Assembly (NCBI GenBank): GCA_003996215.1
Contig: QJPP01001567.1
Location: forward strand, 62,001-126,000
Direction of reading: 5' to 3'
Length of the DNA: 64,000 nucleotides
From: Jaltomata sinuosa
Lineage: Eukaryota > Streptophyta > Magnoliopsida > Solanales > Solanaceae
A model generated the notes under the pieces. The model saw only the letters and a program-made list of their open reading frames with translations, did no database searches and was not told where the DNA came from. The translations under genes were made by a program, and so were the position numbers. The stretch's first letter is position 1. Each line of letters starts with the position of its first letter. Below are positions 23,501 to 34,486 of the stretch, piece by piece.

Positions 23501-24340
23501 ATCACTACACTCTACAGTTGTTTCATGGCCATTCATGAAACTGGAGAATGGATATTATTGGACCACTCCAAACAATGGCCATTATTTATTCTAATTAATT
23601 AACTCTCAAAATGGGTGAAAGCAGGTTGTATTATAAGAAAATAAGAGAAAAGAAGTCTCACTTCATTTGGGATCATATAATGAACCATTTTAATATACCC
23701 AAAGAAATGACTTGTGACAATGACTCTCTGTTCGTCAGAAAAAGGTTACTGAGTTTCTTAGAAGGTAGGAAAATTAAAAGAACAACATCCACTCCCTACC
23801 ACCCCAATATGATTGGACAAGTAGAGTCAAAAAATAAGACGATAATTCAAAGCTTGAAAAAGAAATTAAAAATGGATAAGGGTAGTTGGTGTGAAACACT
23901 ACTATAGGCATATCAGACAACAACAACGTCTAGCACCAGGGAAACACCCTTCTCGCTGGTCTATGAGTTGAAGCCTTTATACCTCTGTAACTAGAAGTTG
24001 GGGAACTAATCTTTCATTTTAACCATGCATGTCAAAGAAATAACAATGAAGCTATGTCCATAAATCTGGAGGAACATCGAGATCTGTCTTTAGTACAATA
24101 AAGGCTCAAAAGCAAAGGATGAAAAAATATTACATCCATAGAACCAACCTCTAGTATTTTAAGGAAGGAGACCTAGTCCTCTGAAAAGTAACTGGAAACA
24201 CTAAAGATTCAAATGAGGGAAAGATTGGTCTGGATTGGGAAGGCCCCTGCCGAGTTACAAAATTAACCGAGAAAAGTTAAAAAAAACTATTGAACCAAGA
24301 ATGCACTACATTACACAACAACTGGAACATCAACCACTAA
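17503..24340 (+). pseudogene. Tat-type Ty3/gypsy gag-pol remnant
   Basis: Ordered fragments in all three frames show a decayed polyprotein. Gag lies at about 17503-18540: FKMPDILKYDGTTDPQEQV, VLLKKFGESL, FEHLADSFVQAHTRAKKVQ. A protease region lies at about 19080-19720. The reverse transcriptase begins near 19960 with FLKTNSDCFSWSH, is split by a solo LTR, and resumes at 21314 with LDMTCIPLEVATHKLSIDP, then IGSIREVDYPEWLANVVVPK and DMLSFLND for the first catalytic block (usual LD.YSG lost). A second, plant-type RNase H follows at about 22690-23050: LHTDGASN, then IIHITNNEALMAGL and AEADTLANLG. The integrase runs 23640-24300: TCDNDSLFV and PYHPNMIGQVES keep a D and the E. Dozens of stops and frameshifts make it non-functional. 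The dual RNase H arrangement is characteristic of the Tat lineage. Confidence 0.85.
20025..21308 (+). repeat. Solo LTR inserted in Tat reverse transcriptase
   Basis: The insert starts TGTAACACCCC and ends GGGTCGCTACA, so it has TG...CA ends. It is flanked by the exact 5-bp duplication CATTT (20020-20024 and 21309-21313). Removing it and one duplication rejoins the interrupted reading WSHF/LDMT of the host element. There is no second LTR and no internal coding DNA, so it is a solo LTR left by recombination between the two LTRs of a chromovirus-like element. The 5' end resembles the LTR start beside copy A at about 1405-1420. Confidence 0.92.
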
Positions 24341-24650
24341 AGTGATACTACTGTTAAAGGTATGTTTTCTTTATGATATTAATCGGTACTAACCACCATT
24401 GTACGATAGAAATAAGCCATTATGCATTCTGAGAAATACTTACTTCTAACAAGTATGAAAATATGTGTTGCACTCTTTTTTCCTTACATCGGTTTTTATT
24501 CGAATAGGGTTTTTTTAGTTAGTTTTTTTAATGAGCTAGCAAAATAAAGTGTGTGTTATGATATAAAGACAATACTCGACATAAGTATCATAATTAAAGA
24601 TCAAAGTAAGCTTATCTAGTGTCCAAATCTTCTTAAAATTCACAATTAGG

Positions 24651-25060
24651 ACTGGGGGGCTCCTTAATTGAAAGATAAAAGGACCTTTTAGATATGTAAC
24701 CGAGGACTAGTCAAGCAAAGAGACTAAGACCTTTGTTCAGAAGTAAGAAAATGGGGAAAGTTTTAAAAGAAACTAAGGACTACTCAGGCGAAGAAACTAT
24801 GACCTTCACTTAGAAGTAAGAAATGGGGAAAGTTTTAAAAGAAACTAAGGACTACTCAGGCGAAGAAACTATGACCTTCGCTTAGAAGTAAGAAATCTGG
24901 GACTGCTCAAGAAAAGAATCTAATATCTTCACTTGAAATTATTCTGGTTGGTTGCCAAAAGGCTATTGTACAAATTCAATCTACAGTCAAGGAAATAAAG
25001 TATTCTTTATACAATTCTATCTTTCATTCTTATTATTATAATTCTTAAATTAGAGTGTAC
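24651..25060 (+). repeat. Polypurine tract and 3' end of Tat element with 72-bp repeat
   Basis: AGGACTGGGGGGCTCC at about 24649-24664 is a good polypurine tract. The DNA after it should be the 3' LTR. It holds a 72-73-bp tandem duplication beginning at 24741, 24814 and 24886 (AAGTAAGAAA...GGGGAAAGTTTTAAAAG), with two full copies and a partial third. The end of the LTR was not resolved. Confidence 0.5.
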
Positions 25061-25074
25061 GGATCAAATCAAGA

Positions 25075-25280
25075 ACAAGAAAGTTATACATGACCAAAAA
25101 AGTTCCAACGAATAGATTGAGAACAAAGAGTCATATATAACTAAAATTTCTAAACAAAAGAATTTTTTGAGAAAAAGTTTTTCATGAAAAGAAAGTTCCA
25201 ACAAAAAGATTGAGGATAAAAAGTCATACATAACTAAAATTCCAACAAATTCGATTGAGAACGAAAAAGTTCCAAATGTT
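25075..25280 (+). repeat. Imperfect AT-rich tandem repeat
   Basis: The words AAAGTTCCAAC, GATTGAG and AAAAAGTCATACATAACTAAAATT recur about every 90-120 bp between 25080 and 25275 (two to three degenerate units). It sits at the junction between the Tat element and the LINE to its right. The antisense frame at 25064-25411 is an artefact of this simple sequence. Confidence 0.5.
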
Positions 25281-25399
25281 ATGCCAAAAAGTGAACAGGC
25301 GATATCTCGGCACAAGCACAAAATAAAGGTCCCTATTTCTTCAAAAAATAATGTCCAAATTACAAATACTGTGAATACAAGGACAACAATAGAAGTAGA

Positions 25400-27226
25400 A
25401 CAAATGAACAAAATGTTAATGGGAATATCTTTGAAAAATGCTCTCTTATCTCTCCTAAAATCCTACCCTATGCTTGCCTAATCAGATGTTCGGCACCGAC
25501 AAAGGTCAACCATCAACAGTGGCGGACCTTCCTCTTATTACAAACCTATCTGAATTCTCTATTCTAGGTGGCAACAATTACAATCCTCAGGATAACCATA
25601 ACTCAAAAGGCATGACGTTCTCCGAGTTACTACAAAAACAAGAAGATGTTTCCCTGGAGGCATCAATCAAATAAGTGACATTTGTGCATGGTATATCATA
25701 CATTCAATGGACAACGACAGAAGTAGAATAAATGAACATTAAGAAAGATTTGCAATTTGCAGTGGTGGGGAAATTTGCCTATGGGTGGGCCCATATATGG
25801 AGGATTTAAGAGAGGCAATCCCTAAGCATTGAAACATAAAAGGCAGATGCAAAATAGGGTGGTTTCATGATAAACACATCCTAATCAGATTGTTTTCTAA
25901 GGAGGATTTCAACGCTCATATCAAAAGGAGTTTTCTATATTACATGCATGGAAGGGTAGTCATTCTTAATGAGAACCTTGATTTATGATATAAACTTTAG
26001 GATTGATGCGGAAATAACCAAGACTATGGCGTGGGTCTCTTTTCTAACCTACAAGTTCTATGGTTAAGATAGTCTTTTTGCAATTGCAACAGCAGTGGGG
26101 AAGCTGTTGTAATTAGACCAAGCCACTATAAATCAAACCAGACCTAGTTGTACTAAGGTCAGAGTTCTAGTGAATTTGGCAACAAATCTTCCAAAATTGA
26201 TGATCATGAATGTGCTTGATGAAGCAACAAGGAATCTAAAGACGGAGAAAATCATGATCAAATATGACTATATTCCTAATTATTCCTCAGAATGTAAAAT
26301 GCAAGGTCATGATATGCATAATTGCAGGATGCTGCACAAGGGAAAGGTGGAAGACATATCCAACATCAATACAATGGAGAATGCAAATATAGAAGTAGGA
26401 GAGGAACCACACCCACCCCAGCTTCACAAACTCCAAAAAGGCAGAGTAAAAATCCTTTCCAGTGGAAAGATTGTGGGGGATCCTGGGGAGTGGAGGGTGG
26501 TTAGTGATAGAATAGCTATAAAATAGAAAGGACAGCAATAACAACAACTCATAACTCACAACAAATACAGAGGGCTTTTGATAATTATACATTTAATGAG
26601 ATAGGTGAATATTCCAATAGTAATGACCCTAATATAGAGGTGCCTGATTCTTTTAGTAGCAGCAACCTTGTGGAAAACCCTATGGAAAAGAAAAAAGAAG
26701 TCAGTAAGGATAAGTACAACATTGTAACAGATTTATGCCATATGATGAGGACACCAGACAACTTAGAATCAAGAAAGATGACCTTGTAATAAAAACAATG
26801 GATATATCAATATTACAGGAACACTCACTAGAGGTAATTGAGGAGTGTAAGAAGGAGCATTTACTTACCAACTCTGATGGTACACCAAATGATCAACAAT
26901 CACACAAAAAGGTCAATACTGAGCAAATAATCTACAAGGCCGAGAATATAGAGTCACAAGGGCAGCAAGGGCCATATATGAAGACATGGACATACAACTT
27001 ATACACAGTAGAGGTAATTGAGGAGGACAAGAAGGAGCATTTACTTACCAATTCTGATGGTATACCAAATGACCAGCAATCACACAAGGAAGTCAATAAT
27101 GAGCTAGCAATCCACAAGGCAGAGAATATTGAATCACAAGGGCAGCAAGAGCCATATGTGGAGACAAGTACAAACAACTTATCATTGATTGAAGTTCCTA
27201 CCATTGTAGCACAACAATCACCATAA
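25400..27226 (+). pseudogene. LINE ORF1-like protein (DUF4283 and zinc knuckle)
   Basis: Across broken frames the order matches plant LINE ORF1. A DUF4283 part lies at about 25800-26130, with IKGRCKIGWFHDKHILIRLF, then SKEDFNAHIKR and a stop-riddled tail. A zinc knuckle follows in the frame at 26170-26526: YIPNYSSECKMQGHDMHNC, a CX2CX4HX4C-type motif in which the first Cys has become Ser. The frame at 26735-27226 (163 aa) is a hydrophilic, Glu/Gln-rich tail made of two ~60-residue tandem units, each with VIEE.KKEHLLTNSDG.PND and KAENIESQGQQ. The protein would bind LINE RNA, but it is interrupted and cannot be made in full. Confidence 0.75.
26830..27180 (+). repeat. 180-bp tandem duplication inside LINE ORF1
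   Basis: AGAGGTAATTGAGGAG begins at 26830 and again at 27010, and the two 180-bp units run in the same frame, encoding two ~60-residue repeats. Since 180 is a multiple of three, the duplication did not break the frame. Confidence 0.85.
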
Positions 27227-27478
27227 TTTCACCAATTAAGATACTACAGGACATTATGACTCATTACATAAGTGAGACCACTCCTGAATCTCTATCACAA
27301 CAACAAGAGCTCATCTATCAATGAAGAAGAGAGTTAGGGTGTGAAATACAAAAAAGTAGAGGAGAAGCACCCTAAAAATAACACATCTAGGAGAAAAGGG
27401 AAGTTTGGTGGAACTATAGTAAGGTAATCTGCCTACTAGGACAATGCCAAAGAGTGGTTTGTAGAAGATTAATAATTA

Positions 27479-30393
27479 ATGATGAAGTGTTTCATATGGA
27501 ATATTAGGTCTGTCAAGACCCAAAAAGCTTTTCAAAGGATGCAAATGCTTAATAAAGAACATAAATTCACTTTTATTACTTTAATAAAGCCCTTTCATAA
27601 TGCTAGAGTCATCAACAAATATAGGAGAAGACTAGGAATGCCATTTGCAAAATCAAATTACAATGGCAAAGTATGGGCGTTTGTCAAAGAAGGATATCAA
27701 GTGGACATTGTATTGGATGCAACACAACATCCTACAATTAAGATACTAGACAATAGTTTGAAACAAGCTTTCTATGCAACACTAGTCTATGCTAAATGTG
27801 ACAGTGTGCAAATAATGACTTTGTGGGAGGACATTTTTCAGTTGAACAATTCTATAACTCTTCCATGGATGATAGGTGGGGATTTTAATATGGTTCTAAA
27901 TGAGGAAGAGAAGCTAGGAGGGATTGCTATACAACCTGCAGATGTAGAAGATTTTGCAAACTGTATTGGTTTTTGTGACCTTACAAAAGTGATGTTCGGA
28001 GGTAGCCCTTTTACATGGTGGAATGGAAGAGCCGCAAAAGAGTGTATCTTTGAAAGGCTTGACAAAGTGTTAATAAATCAAGAATTTCAAATTGGTTCAA
28101 CCTTACAGAGGTTGATCATCTTTCAAAGAATGGATCTGACCATGCTCCCATGTTACTTAGATGTGAAGAAAATGTTGTGTCCTTTAGTAAACCTTTTAAA
28201 TTTCTTAACTTTTAGGTAGAGCATGAGACTTTCAAAGAAGTGGTGGCTTAGAACTGGCCTGATACAGTTGCTAAAAATCCTTTCTTTAGTTTTAAGGAAA
28301 AATTAAAGAAGCTAAAAACAACACTTACCTCTTGGAGCAAAGAGGTTTATGGTGACATTTTCAAATAGTTAATTATCAAAGAAGATATTGTCAATATAAA
28401 GGAGATTCTATTTGAAGAATATCCTAGAAACTAGAATAGAGAAGTCATGCAGAGAGCATAGGAAGAAATTAAAAAATATCTTCATTTTGAAGAAGAAAAC
28501 TGGAAGTAAAAAGCAGGCTTTACTTGGTTTGAACAAGGAGATAGAAACACTAGATTTTTTTCATAGCCTAGTGAACGAAAGAAGGAAGAGATTACACCTG
28601 GCAAGAATCTACAATGAGCAAGGAGATCTTCTGGAAGATAAGGAGTAGATAGGTGAAAATGCTATAAGATTCTACCAGAAACAGCTCACTCAAGATAGGG
28701 ATGCTACAATTTTTTCACTCCTCAAACATATTCCTCATATTATTGAAGAAGAAGATAATACTATCCTTGGCAATATGCCAATAATGGAAGAGGTTAAAAA
28801 GTCTATCTTTAACCTTAGTGGAGATAGTGCTAGTGGTCCTGATGGTTTCACAGGTCTTTTTTACCAGAAGTGTTAGGACATAGTAGGCACCGATTTATGG
28901 AAAATGATTCATGATTTTTTCTCAGGCAATACTCTCCCAAAATCCATCTCTCATACAAATCTTATGTTGTTGCCTAAGAAGAATGACATTCCCACCTTCT
29001 CAGACCTCAGACCTATTAGTTTAAGTAACTTTGTTAATAAAGTTATATCCAGGGTGGTTCATGACAGGCTGGAGATGGTACTACCTAGATTGATATCCTC
29101 TAATCAATCATGTTTTGTAAAAGGAAGAAATATTATAGAAAATGTACTACTTACACAGGAGATTTCTACAGACATCACCAAAAGGGGTAAACCAGCCAAC
29201 CTCATCATTAAGCTTGACATGAAAAATGCTTATGATACGGTCTCTTGGTTCTACTTGATGTAAGTGTTAAGAAAAATGGGCTTCTCTGAGGTTTTTGTTG
29301 ACATTATTTAGAGGATCATATCTAACAATTAGTACTCAGTACTGGTGAATGGCCAGGCTCAAGGATTTTTTCACTCCACTAAAGGGGTTAAGCAGGGTGA
29401 CCCTCTATCTCCCAGCTTTGATTATACTGAGTGCTGAAGTGTTAACTAGAGCTTTGAATGCTTTATTTAAAGATAGTCAATATGTGGGATATGACATGCC
29501 TAAATGGAGAGCAAATTTGAATCACCTAGCTTATGCTGACAATACAATTATTTTTGCAGCAGCACATAAGAGGTCACTAAGGAAAATCATGAAGGTTTTG
29601 GGTATATATGAAACTCAGTCAGGTCAGTTGATCAATAAAGATAAGAGTACTTGGTAAATGTATTAGAACACTAATGCTCATATAACAAAACTAATTGATG
29701 TACATGCATCTCCAGAGGTCAATTCCTTATTTCATACCTAGGGTGCCCTATCACCCATGTCAAGAAAAGGAAGAGTGATTACAATGAGCTTATTAAAAAG
29801 GTTAAAAATAAGCTCCAAACATGGAAAGGGAAGATGCTTTCTTATGGGGGTAAGGCTATATTAATTTATAATATGTTACAAAGTATCCCTGTACACACCT
29901 TGTCAACTACTGTTCCTCCTAAATGTGTAATAAAAGAGTTACCCAAGATTTTTGCAAGGTATATTTGGAACAACAAAGAAACAGGTGAAAGTAAGAACTG
30001 GGCTGCCTGGCAGGATGTTTGATTACCCAAAGAGGAAGGGAGTATAGGCTTTAGATCCCTCTATGATATTTCAAAGGCTATGTTTGCAAAACTATGGTGG
30101 AATTTTAGGACTAATAAGTCTCTATGGGCAAACTGTATGTGGAATAAATATTGCAAGAAAGAAATCCCTACCCTAGTGCTTTGGAAGAAAGGTTCTCATG
30201 TATGGAAGTGTATGTCAGAAAATAGAGCTGCACTGGAAAATCATATCTGGTGGGAACCTAGAGGAGGCACTACTAGCATCTGGTATGAAAACTAGACCAG
30301 GTTTGGTCCTTTACACCAGGATTCTGAATGTCAAATTAGACCTAAAATGGTGAAAATAAGGGAATTGAGAATGAAGAAGGATAGGACATTGAA
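27479..30393 (+). pseudogene. LINE ORF2: endonuclease and reverse transcriptase
   Basis: An AP-type endonuclease lies at 27482-28200: FIWNIRSVKTQKAF (catalytic Asn), WMIGGDFNMVLNE (Asp and Asn), SPFTWWNGR and, after a frameshift near 28100, GSDHAPMLLR (catalytic Asp and His). The usual catalytic Glu in the LxEPF motif is Lys (TLIKPF). The reverse transcriptase spans about 28780-29660: RPISLSNFVNKVISRVVHDR, QSCFVKGRNI, IIKLDMKNAYDTVSW, TKGVKQGDPLSPA and AYADNTIIF, in which the second Asp of the YADD box is Asn. The tail (29800-30395) has MLSYGGKAILIYNMLQSIPV and HIWWEPRGGTTSIWYEN. With stops at several points and two key residues lost, it is inactive. Confidence 0.85.
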
Positions 30394-30397
30394 ACAC

Positions 30398-31882
30398 TGA
30401 TACGCACAAATTACGACTCCAATTATGAAGCGTAAGCAGTCACTGTCAAATATAGAACCCAACTAAGGTTGGGGTCGATCCCACAGGGAATAAGGTGCAA
30501 ATTAAATCAATAGTGAATTAAATGACTAGTAGTCGATAGTTTCCGGTAAATTGGGGGGTTTCGTGTGAACAATATTTAACCAAAGAAAATAATAATGTGC
30601 GATTAATAATAAATATGAGAGTGAACTAGGGAAGTGTTCACCATGGCGTCGTAACAATTTTGACTCAAGGCTTAACCGGGTCCGCTCTATATGCATATCA
30701 CGATGTGATTGAATTCATGGTATCGTCTAAACGTTTCTCAACCAATTAGACAAAGTTCCTTTTTAATTCTCTCGAACTTGAAAATGTGAACTTTCTTATT
30801 TCAATCCTAAACATCAAGTAGATTAATCTAGTTACAGCATTAATCATGAGACGAGAGTTGGTAGTCTCGAATCCTTGTAGTTAATCAAATTTCCCGGTTT
30901 TAATCTCTTTACTCAAGCAAATTAAACCTAGGCATGTTCTAATGTTTGCAACCACTAGAAAACGTTAGTAATTGAATGATTAACCACATGACAACATAAA
31001 GATTAAACCCTACGCTACCCGGAATCTATATTGCTACTTTTGCCATGGCTCCCACAACCCTAGTTGTGGGAAGTTAGTTACTCATGCTATTAGGAAAAGA
31101 GAAGAAATTCATATTCATAATAAAGAGAAAAGATTCTTACAATATAATGAACACAAGCTTCAATTTATCCAAGAACAAGAATCCAAGATCCCAAGAACAA
31201 TGGAAGAACAAGGGAAGAGAGGAAGACAAACGTATTGTGTCGTGTTTTTCTCTCCAAAACTTGCTCAAAAATAATCCTAGAACTATTGGGTAATGAATAA
31301 TTAAAATAAACCTAACACAGGGTATTTATAGTAGTCAAGGAAATAAAGTCCAAAAATAGGATTTTCGGAATCCCGCATCGCGTTTGACGGGTCGCCTGAC
31401 GGGCCGTCAAGCATGTGACGGGCCGTCACTCCAAGCCGTCGTCACTATCCAGTGCTTGATATCTTTAGCTCTAACTTGCCGGTTTGGCTGACGGACCGTC
31501 ACCCATGCGATGGGCCGTCATGTCAACCGTCGCTGTTATCCAGTGCAGGCTCTCCTTGAGCTCCCACTTGACGGCTTGGCTGACGGTCTGTCACAGGTGT
31601 GACGGGCCGTCGTGCCAACCGTCGCCGCTATCCAGTGGCTCCTTCAAGTGCTGCCAGGTTTGGTGGCTTGGCTGACGGTCCGTCACAGGTGTGACGAGCC
31701 GTCAGGTCCTCCGTCAAGCTCAACCTTTTTACTTAGCTTGAGTAGTTTTACTTCCTTTTTATCCTTGTCTACATTTCCTGCAAATACAACATAAAAACAT
31801 CAAAAACGATAATGGTTGCTTGAAAACTCACGATTATTCTTAGTTAAAGGAGTCAAAAGTGCCGTAGAATGGAGGCACATCA
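30398..31882 (-). repeat. E1 3' LTR (1485 bp)
   Basis: This LTR matches 39954-41266, with a conserved block TATAGAACCCAACTAAGGTT followed by GGGTCGATCCCACAGGGAAT near its left end. It is longer than its partner mainly because the GACGGNCCGTC-rich tandem array at 31381-31720 has more units. The minus-strand sequence just before it (AAGTTGAGGGTGT) is the polypurine tract. Confidence 0.93.
31381..31720. repeat. Palindromic TGACGGNCCGTCA array in E1 3' LTR
   Basis: The 13-bp palindrome TGACGG-N-CCGTCA and close variants occur about eight times (near 31397, 31415, 31488, 31508, 31580, 31600, 31672 and 31691). They come in pairs separated by about 6-8 bases. Pairs are set in higher-order units of roughly 90 bp, each usually ending with a TATCCAGTG-type word. 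The partner LTR has only about two units (40965-41115). Confidence 0.9.
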
Positions 31883-32607
31883 ACACCCTCAACTTAAAAC
31901 GTTCGCTTGTCCTCAAGCAACATGACACCAAAAACAAAAAGACGACTCAACTAAGACTCGTGTCACTAGCAAATAATAGCCATTCAACAGCTTAATCAAT
32001 TTAAATCAATCCCCCCCGGTAGCACACAAATGCATGAAACGCTAACTTGCACGGATCCAAACATGTCATTCCGATATGATAGAATATTCTACATACACGC
32101 ACAACAGCTATCTCAATAGTCAATAGATAATAAAGAGATCTTGGTGCCCTCACCGCAAAGAAGTCCCACACACAAGATTTGGGACTAGGTAAGGCACTCA
32201 CACTCACAAACGATTTCACACAATGCACATGCGATGCCATAAGCTTGCCCTTACTATTCTATTTCAGTTTTTCCGAAAGCCACTCAGGATCACTACAGGA
32301 CTTGTTTTGGCTTGTAATGAGGCTTCGGGTGCAGGTAGGATACGTTTGGGGAATAGTGACTAAACCTTCCTTGGACTCACCGACCTACTACTTCCACTCA
32401 ATTTTACTTCGTCCATCCTTATTCACCTTTTTATTCCCTTCTTTCTAGCTACAGGTGCGGCCTCTTTATTTTGACAATTCTTTTTATTTCTTTTTCGTTC
32501 TTTTTCATCTCTCTTTTTTTTTTTTCGTTTCACACACCCGAAATTTTCATTCTATTCACAACCAATCTTATTCATCTATTTTTCTTATCATTTACCTCTA
32601 TAGTAGC

Positions 32608-32641
32608 CACCCTCAACTTAGGCTGATTGCCTGAGTTGAGG
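32608..32641 (-). other. Hairpin and second polypurine-like tract in E1
   Basis: CCTCAACTTAGGC (32611-32623) and GCCTGAGTTGAGG (32629-32641) pair at 12 of 13 positions around a 5-base loop. On the minus strand the left arm plus neighbouring bases reads AAGTTGAGGGTGG, nearly the same as the polypurine tract next to the 3' LTR (AAGTTGAGGGTGT). It may be an internal second primer site for plus-strand DNA synthesis, but this is inference. Confidence 0.6.
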
Positions 32642-33956
32642 TGCACGATGTCCAAGGAAGGACCAGGGCCAAAACAGGGATTCAATGTTAAACAGGAACG
32701 GTGACAGGTTATTGAACGAACAGGGTCAATTGTGGCTCAAACAGGGATCAAAGGGAGTATTTACATTTGGACGGTCTTATAGGTTAAGTGGACTGTACAC
32801 AAAAAGGGCCTGTGATCCTTTCCTAAGCAACCAACTTCAAACTTAACAAAATAGACCGGGCAAGTTCTAGATGCATGCACAGAGTAAGAATTTATAACAA
32901 TATGCTCACACACACTTGGCACCAAGAAACCATACAACTACCGACTATCAAAACAACCGCTCGGCTTAAGCATACTTATTCCAATCATAACCACACAATG
33001 ACATTCAAGGATCCCGAACAGTCAATTGTTTCAAACATAAGTACAAAATCAGAAATTTTCAGAGGGGGCTCCTTTTAGTTAAATTTTCAAAAAGCCATGC
33101 TTGCTACGGACATCACAATTTTTAAAATTTAAATGACAACCTAAACATGCCGGTTCTACTAGATAGCACACCAGAGGAAAAGAAACACGGCAACAAAAAC
33201 CTCCGGTGGTGGTACTCCTACCCCTAACAAAAGAATTTAGCATTGTCCTCAATGCTCAAGGAAACAGATATTCAGAATAAAGGAATAGGGGTACCTGGGA
33301 AACCCAGGTTTCCGTATGCGGCTCATCAATATCTGGGGTCTTTTCAGACTCCGGTACTGCACTGGAGGATGCCCCACCTGCTTGGGCACGCACTCTTTCC
33401 TGTCACAGCTGCTCATCTATTACCGACAGCTGCTTCGCGACCTCTAACTCGTCCTCCACAGCTGATATCTTTTTGTGCTTCCTCTTCTTTGATTTCTTTA
33501 CCCCACTTTCAATCTTCATGTGTCACTTCATGTGTCACTTCCACTTACAATACCACTCATACCCAACAACATTTACATTATCATAATTTCACAAATATAT
33601 AACCCCAATCAATTTCCTCCGACAATTTTCCCCGTGTTACTCACTAATTCCAACTAGGAAGAGTTTAGAATCATACCTTGATCTTGTTAGTGAGGAGAAA
33701 TCGCTATTCCCTTTGATTTATATGAATCGATGGACAACTAGCGGGGATTTGTTGGTTTCTTGCGTACGGGGGTTTTGATGCGGTTGAGAAAGGTCAATGA
33801 GGACTTGCTTGGGGAAAAGAGGGGTTCGATTTTTTTTAATGGAGGTTTGGAGCTTGAGAGTAGAATATGAGTGGGTAGATGATGAAGAAGATGAGTTAAT
33901 ATATTCTGACGGTTGGTTTTCTTTCGGGTCGGGTCTTACTTAAATTAAACTTACCT

Positions 33957-34202
33957 GACGTGGCTGCTTGGCGTGACGGTCCGTCGCCACTGTGATGGTC
34001 CGTCACTTGGGGCGTCCCACTTAGACAGTGAGCCCTTGTGAGTCTCATGGGTGATGGCTTGAAGCGACGGTCCGCCAAGTCCGTGACGGTCCGTCACTCA
34101 CACCGTCACTACAAAACAGTGGGCATGAATATTTGTCAACATGTGACGGTCCGTGTAACAGTCCGTCGTACAGTTGACGGTCCGCCAACCAAAACTGTCA
34201 CT
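33957..34202. repeat. Second TGACGGTCCGTC array in E1 3' region
   Basis: Copies of GTGACGGTCCGTC and degraded forms lie near 33973, 33992, 34065, 34083, 34143, 34159 and 34175. This is the same palindromic word as in the LTRs, but outside them. CACTGTG, ACAGTG and similar words follow the palindromes, as in the LTR array. Confidence 0.85.
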
Positions 34203-34486
34203 CGTGGACAAAACACGCTATTACGTCTGCCTTTTGTACCTGCACACTCAACGCACAAATTAACCAATTCTAACAAATCAATTTTTTCTAAGACTATAAT
34301 ACAACAACAATTTATGGGTTGCCTCCCATACAACGCCTGATTTAACGTCGCGGCACGACGCGAGTGTCTTGATTACTCAGACTTCATCAAAATACACCAA
34401 AGACAGAACATGTACCTCCTCCGGGAGGCCCAAATATTGCTTTACCCTCTGCCCATTTGCTTTGAACAACTCACCATCATTATTTT

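Larger units (their letters stand above)
25281..30397 (+). mobile_element. L1-type LINE, 3' truncated by E1
   Basis: This is a plus-strand non-LTR retrotransposon with ORF1 (about 25400-27226) and ORF2 (27479 to about 30395). Both have stops and frameshifts. The 3' end, including any RNase H and poly-A tail, is missing because the E1 LTR begins at 30398. The 5' end is not sharply defined and is placed at the start of LINE-like coding. Confidence 0.8.
31883..34480 (-). other. E1 3' untranslated region and ORF3 remnant
   Basis: This is the long non-coding stretch between integrase and the 3' LTR, as is usual for Athila elements. On the minus strand, a remnant at about 33540-33270 reads KKSKKRKHKKISAVEDELEV and, after a stop, ERVRAQAGGASSSAVPESEK, the tail of an extra ORF in the position where some Athila elements have an env-like gene. 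A hairpin lies at 32611-32641 and a second palindrome array at 33957-34202. The polypurine tract is at 31883-31896. Plus-strand frames here are artefacts. Confidence 0.7.

Noticed and set aside
25064..25411. Hydrophobic minus-strand membrane-like protein
   Set aside because: A Phe/Leu-rich reading of the AT-rich tandem repeat; low complexity only.
26287..27204. Minus-strand frames opposite LINE ORF1
   Set aside because: They are shadows of the plus-strand zinc-knuckle and tandem-repeat coding.
33896..34340. Small proteins over the palindrome array of E1
   Set aside because: Reading frames on both strands stay open because the repeats are palindromic; no homology or coding context.
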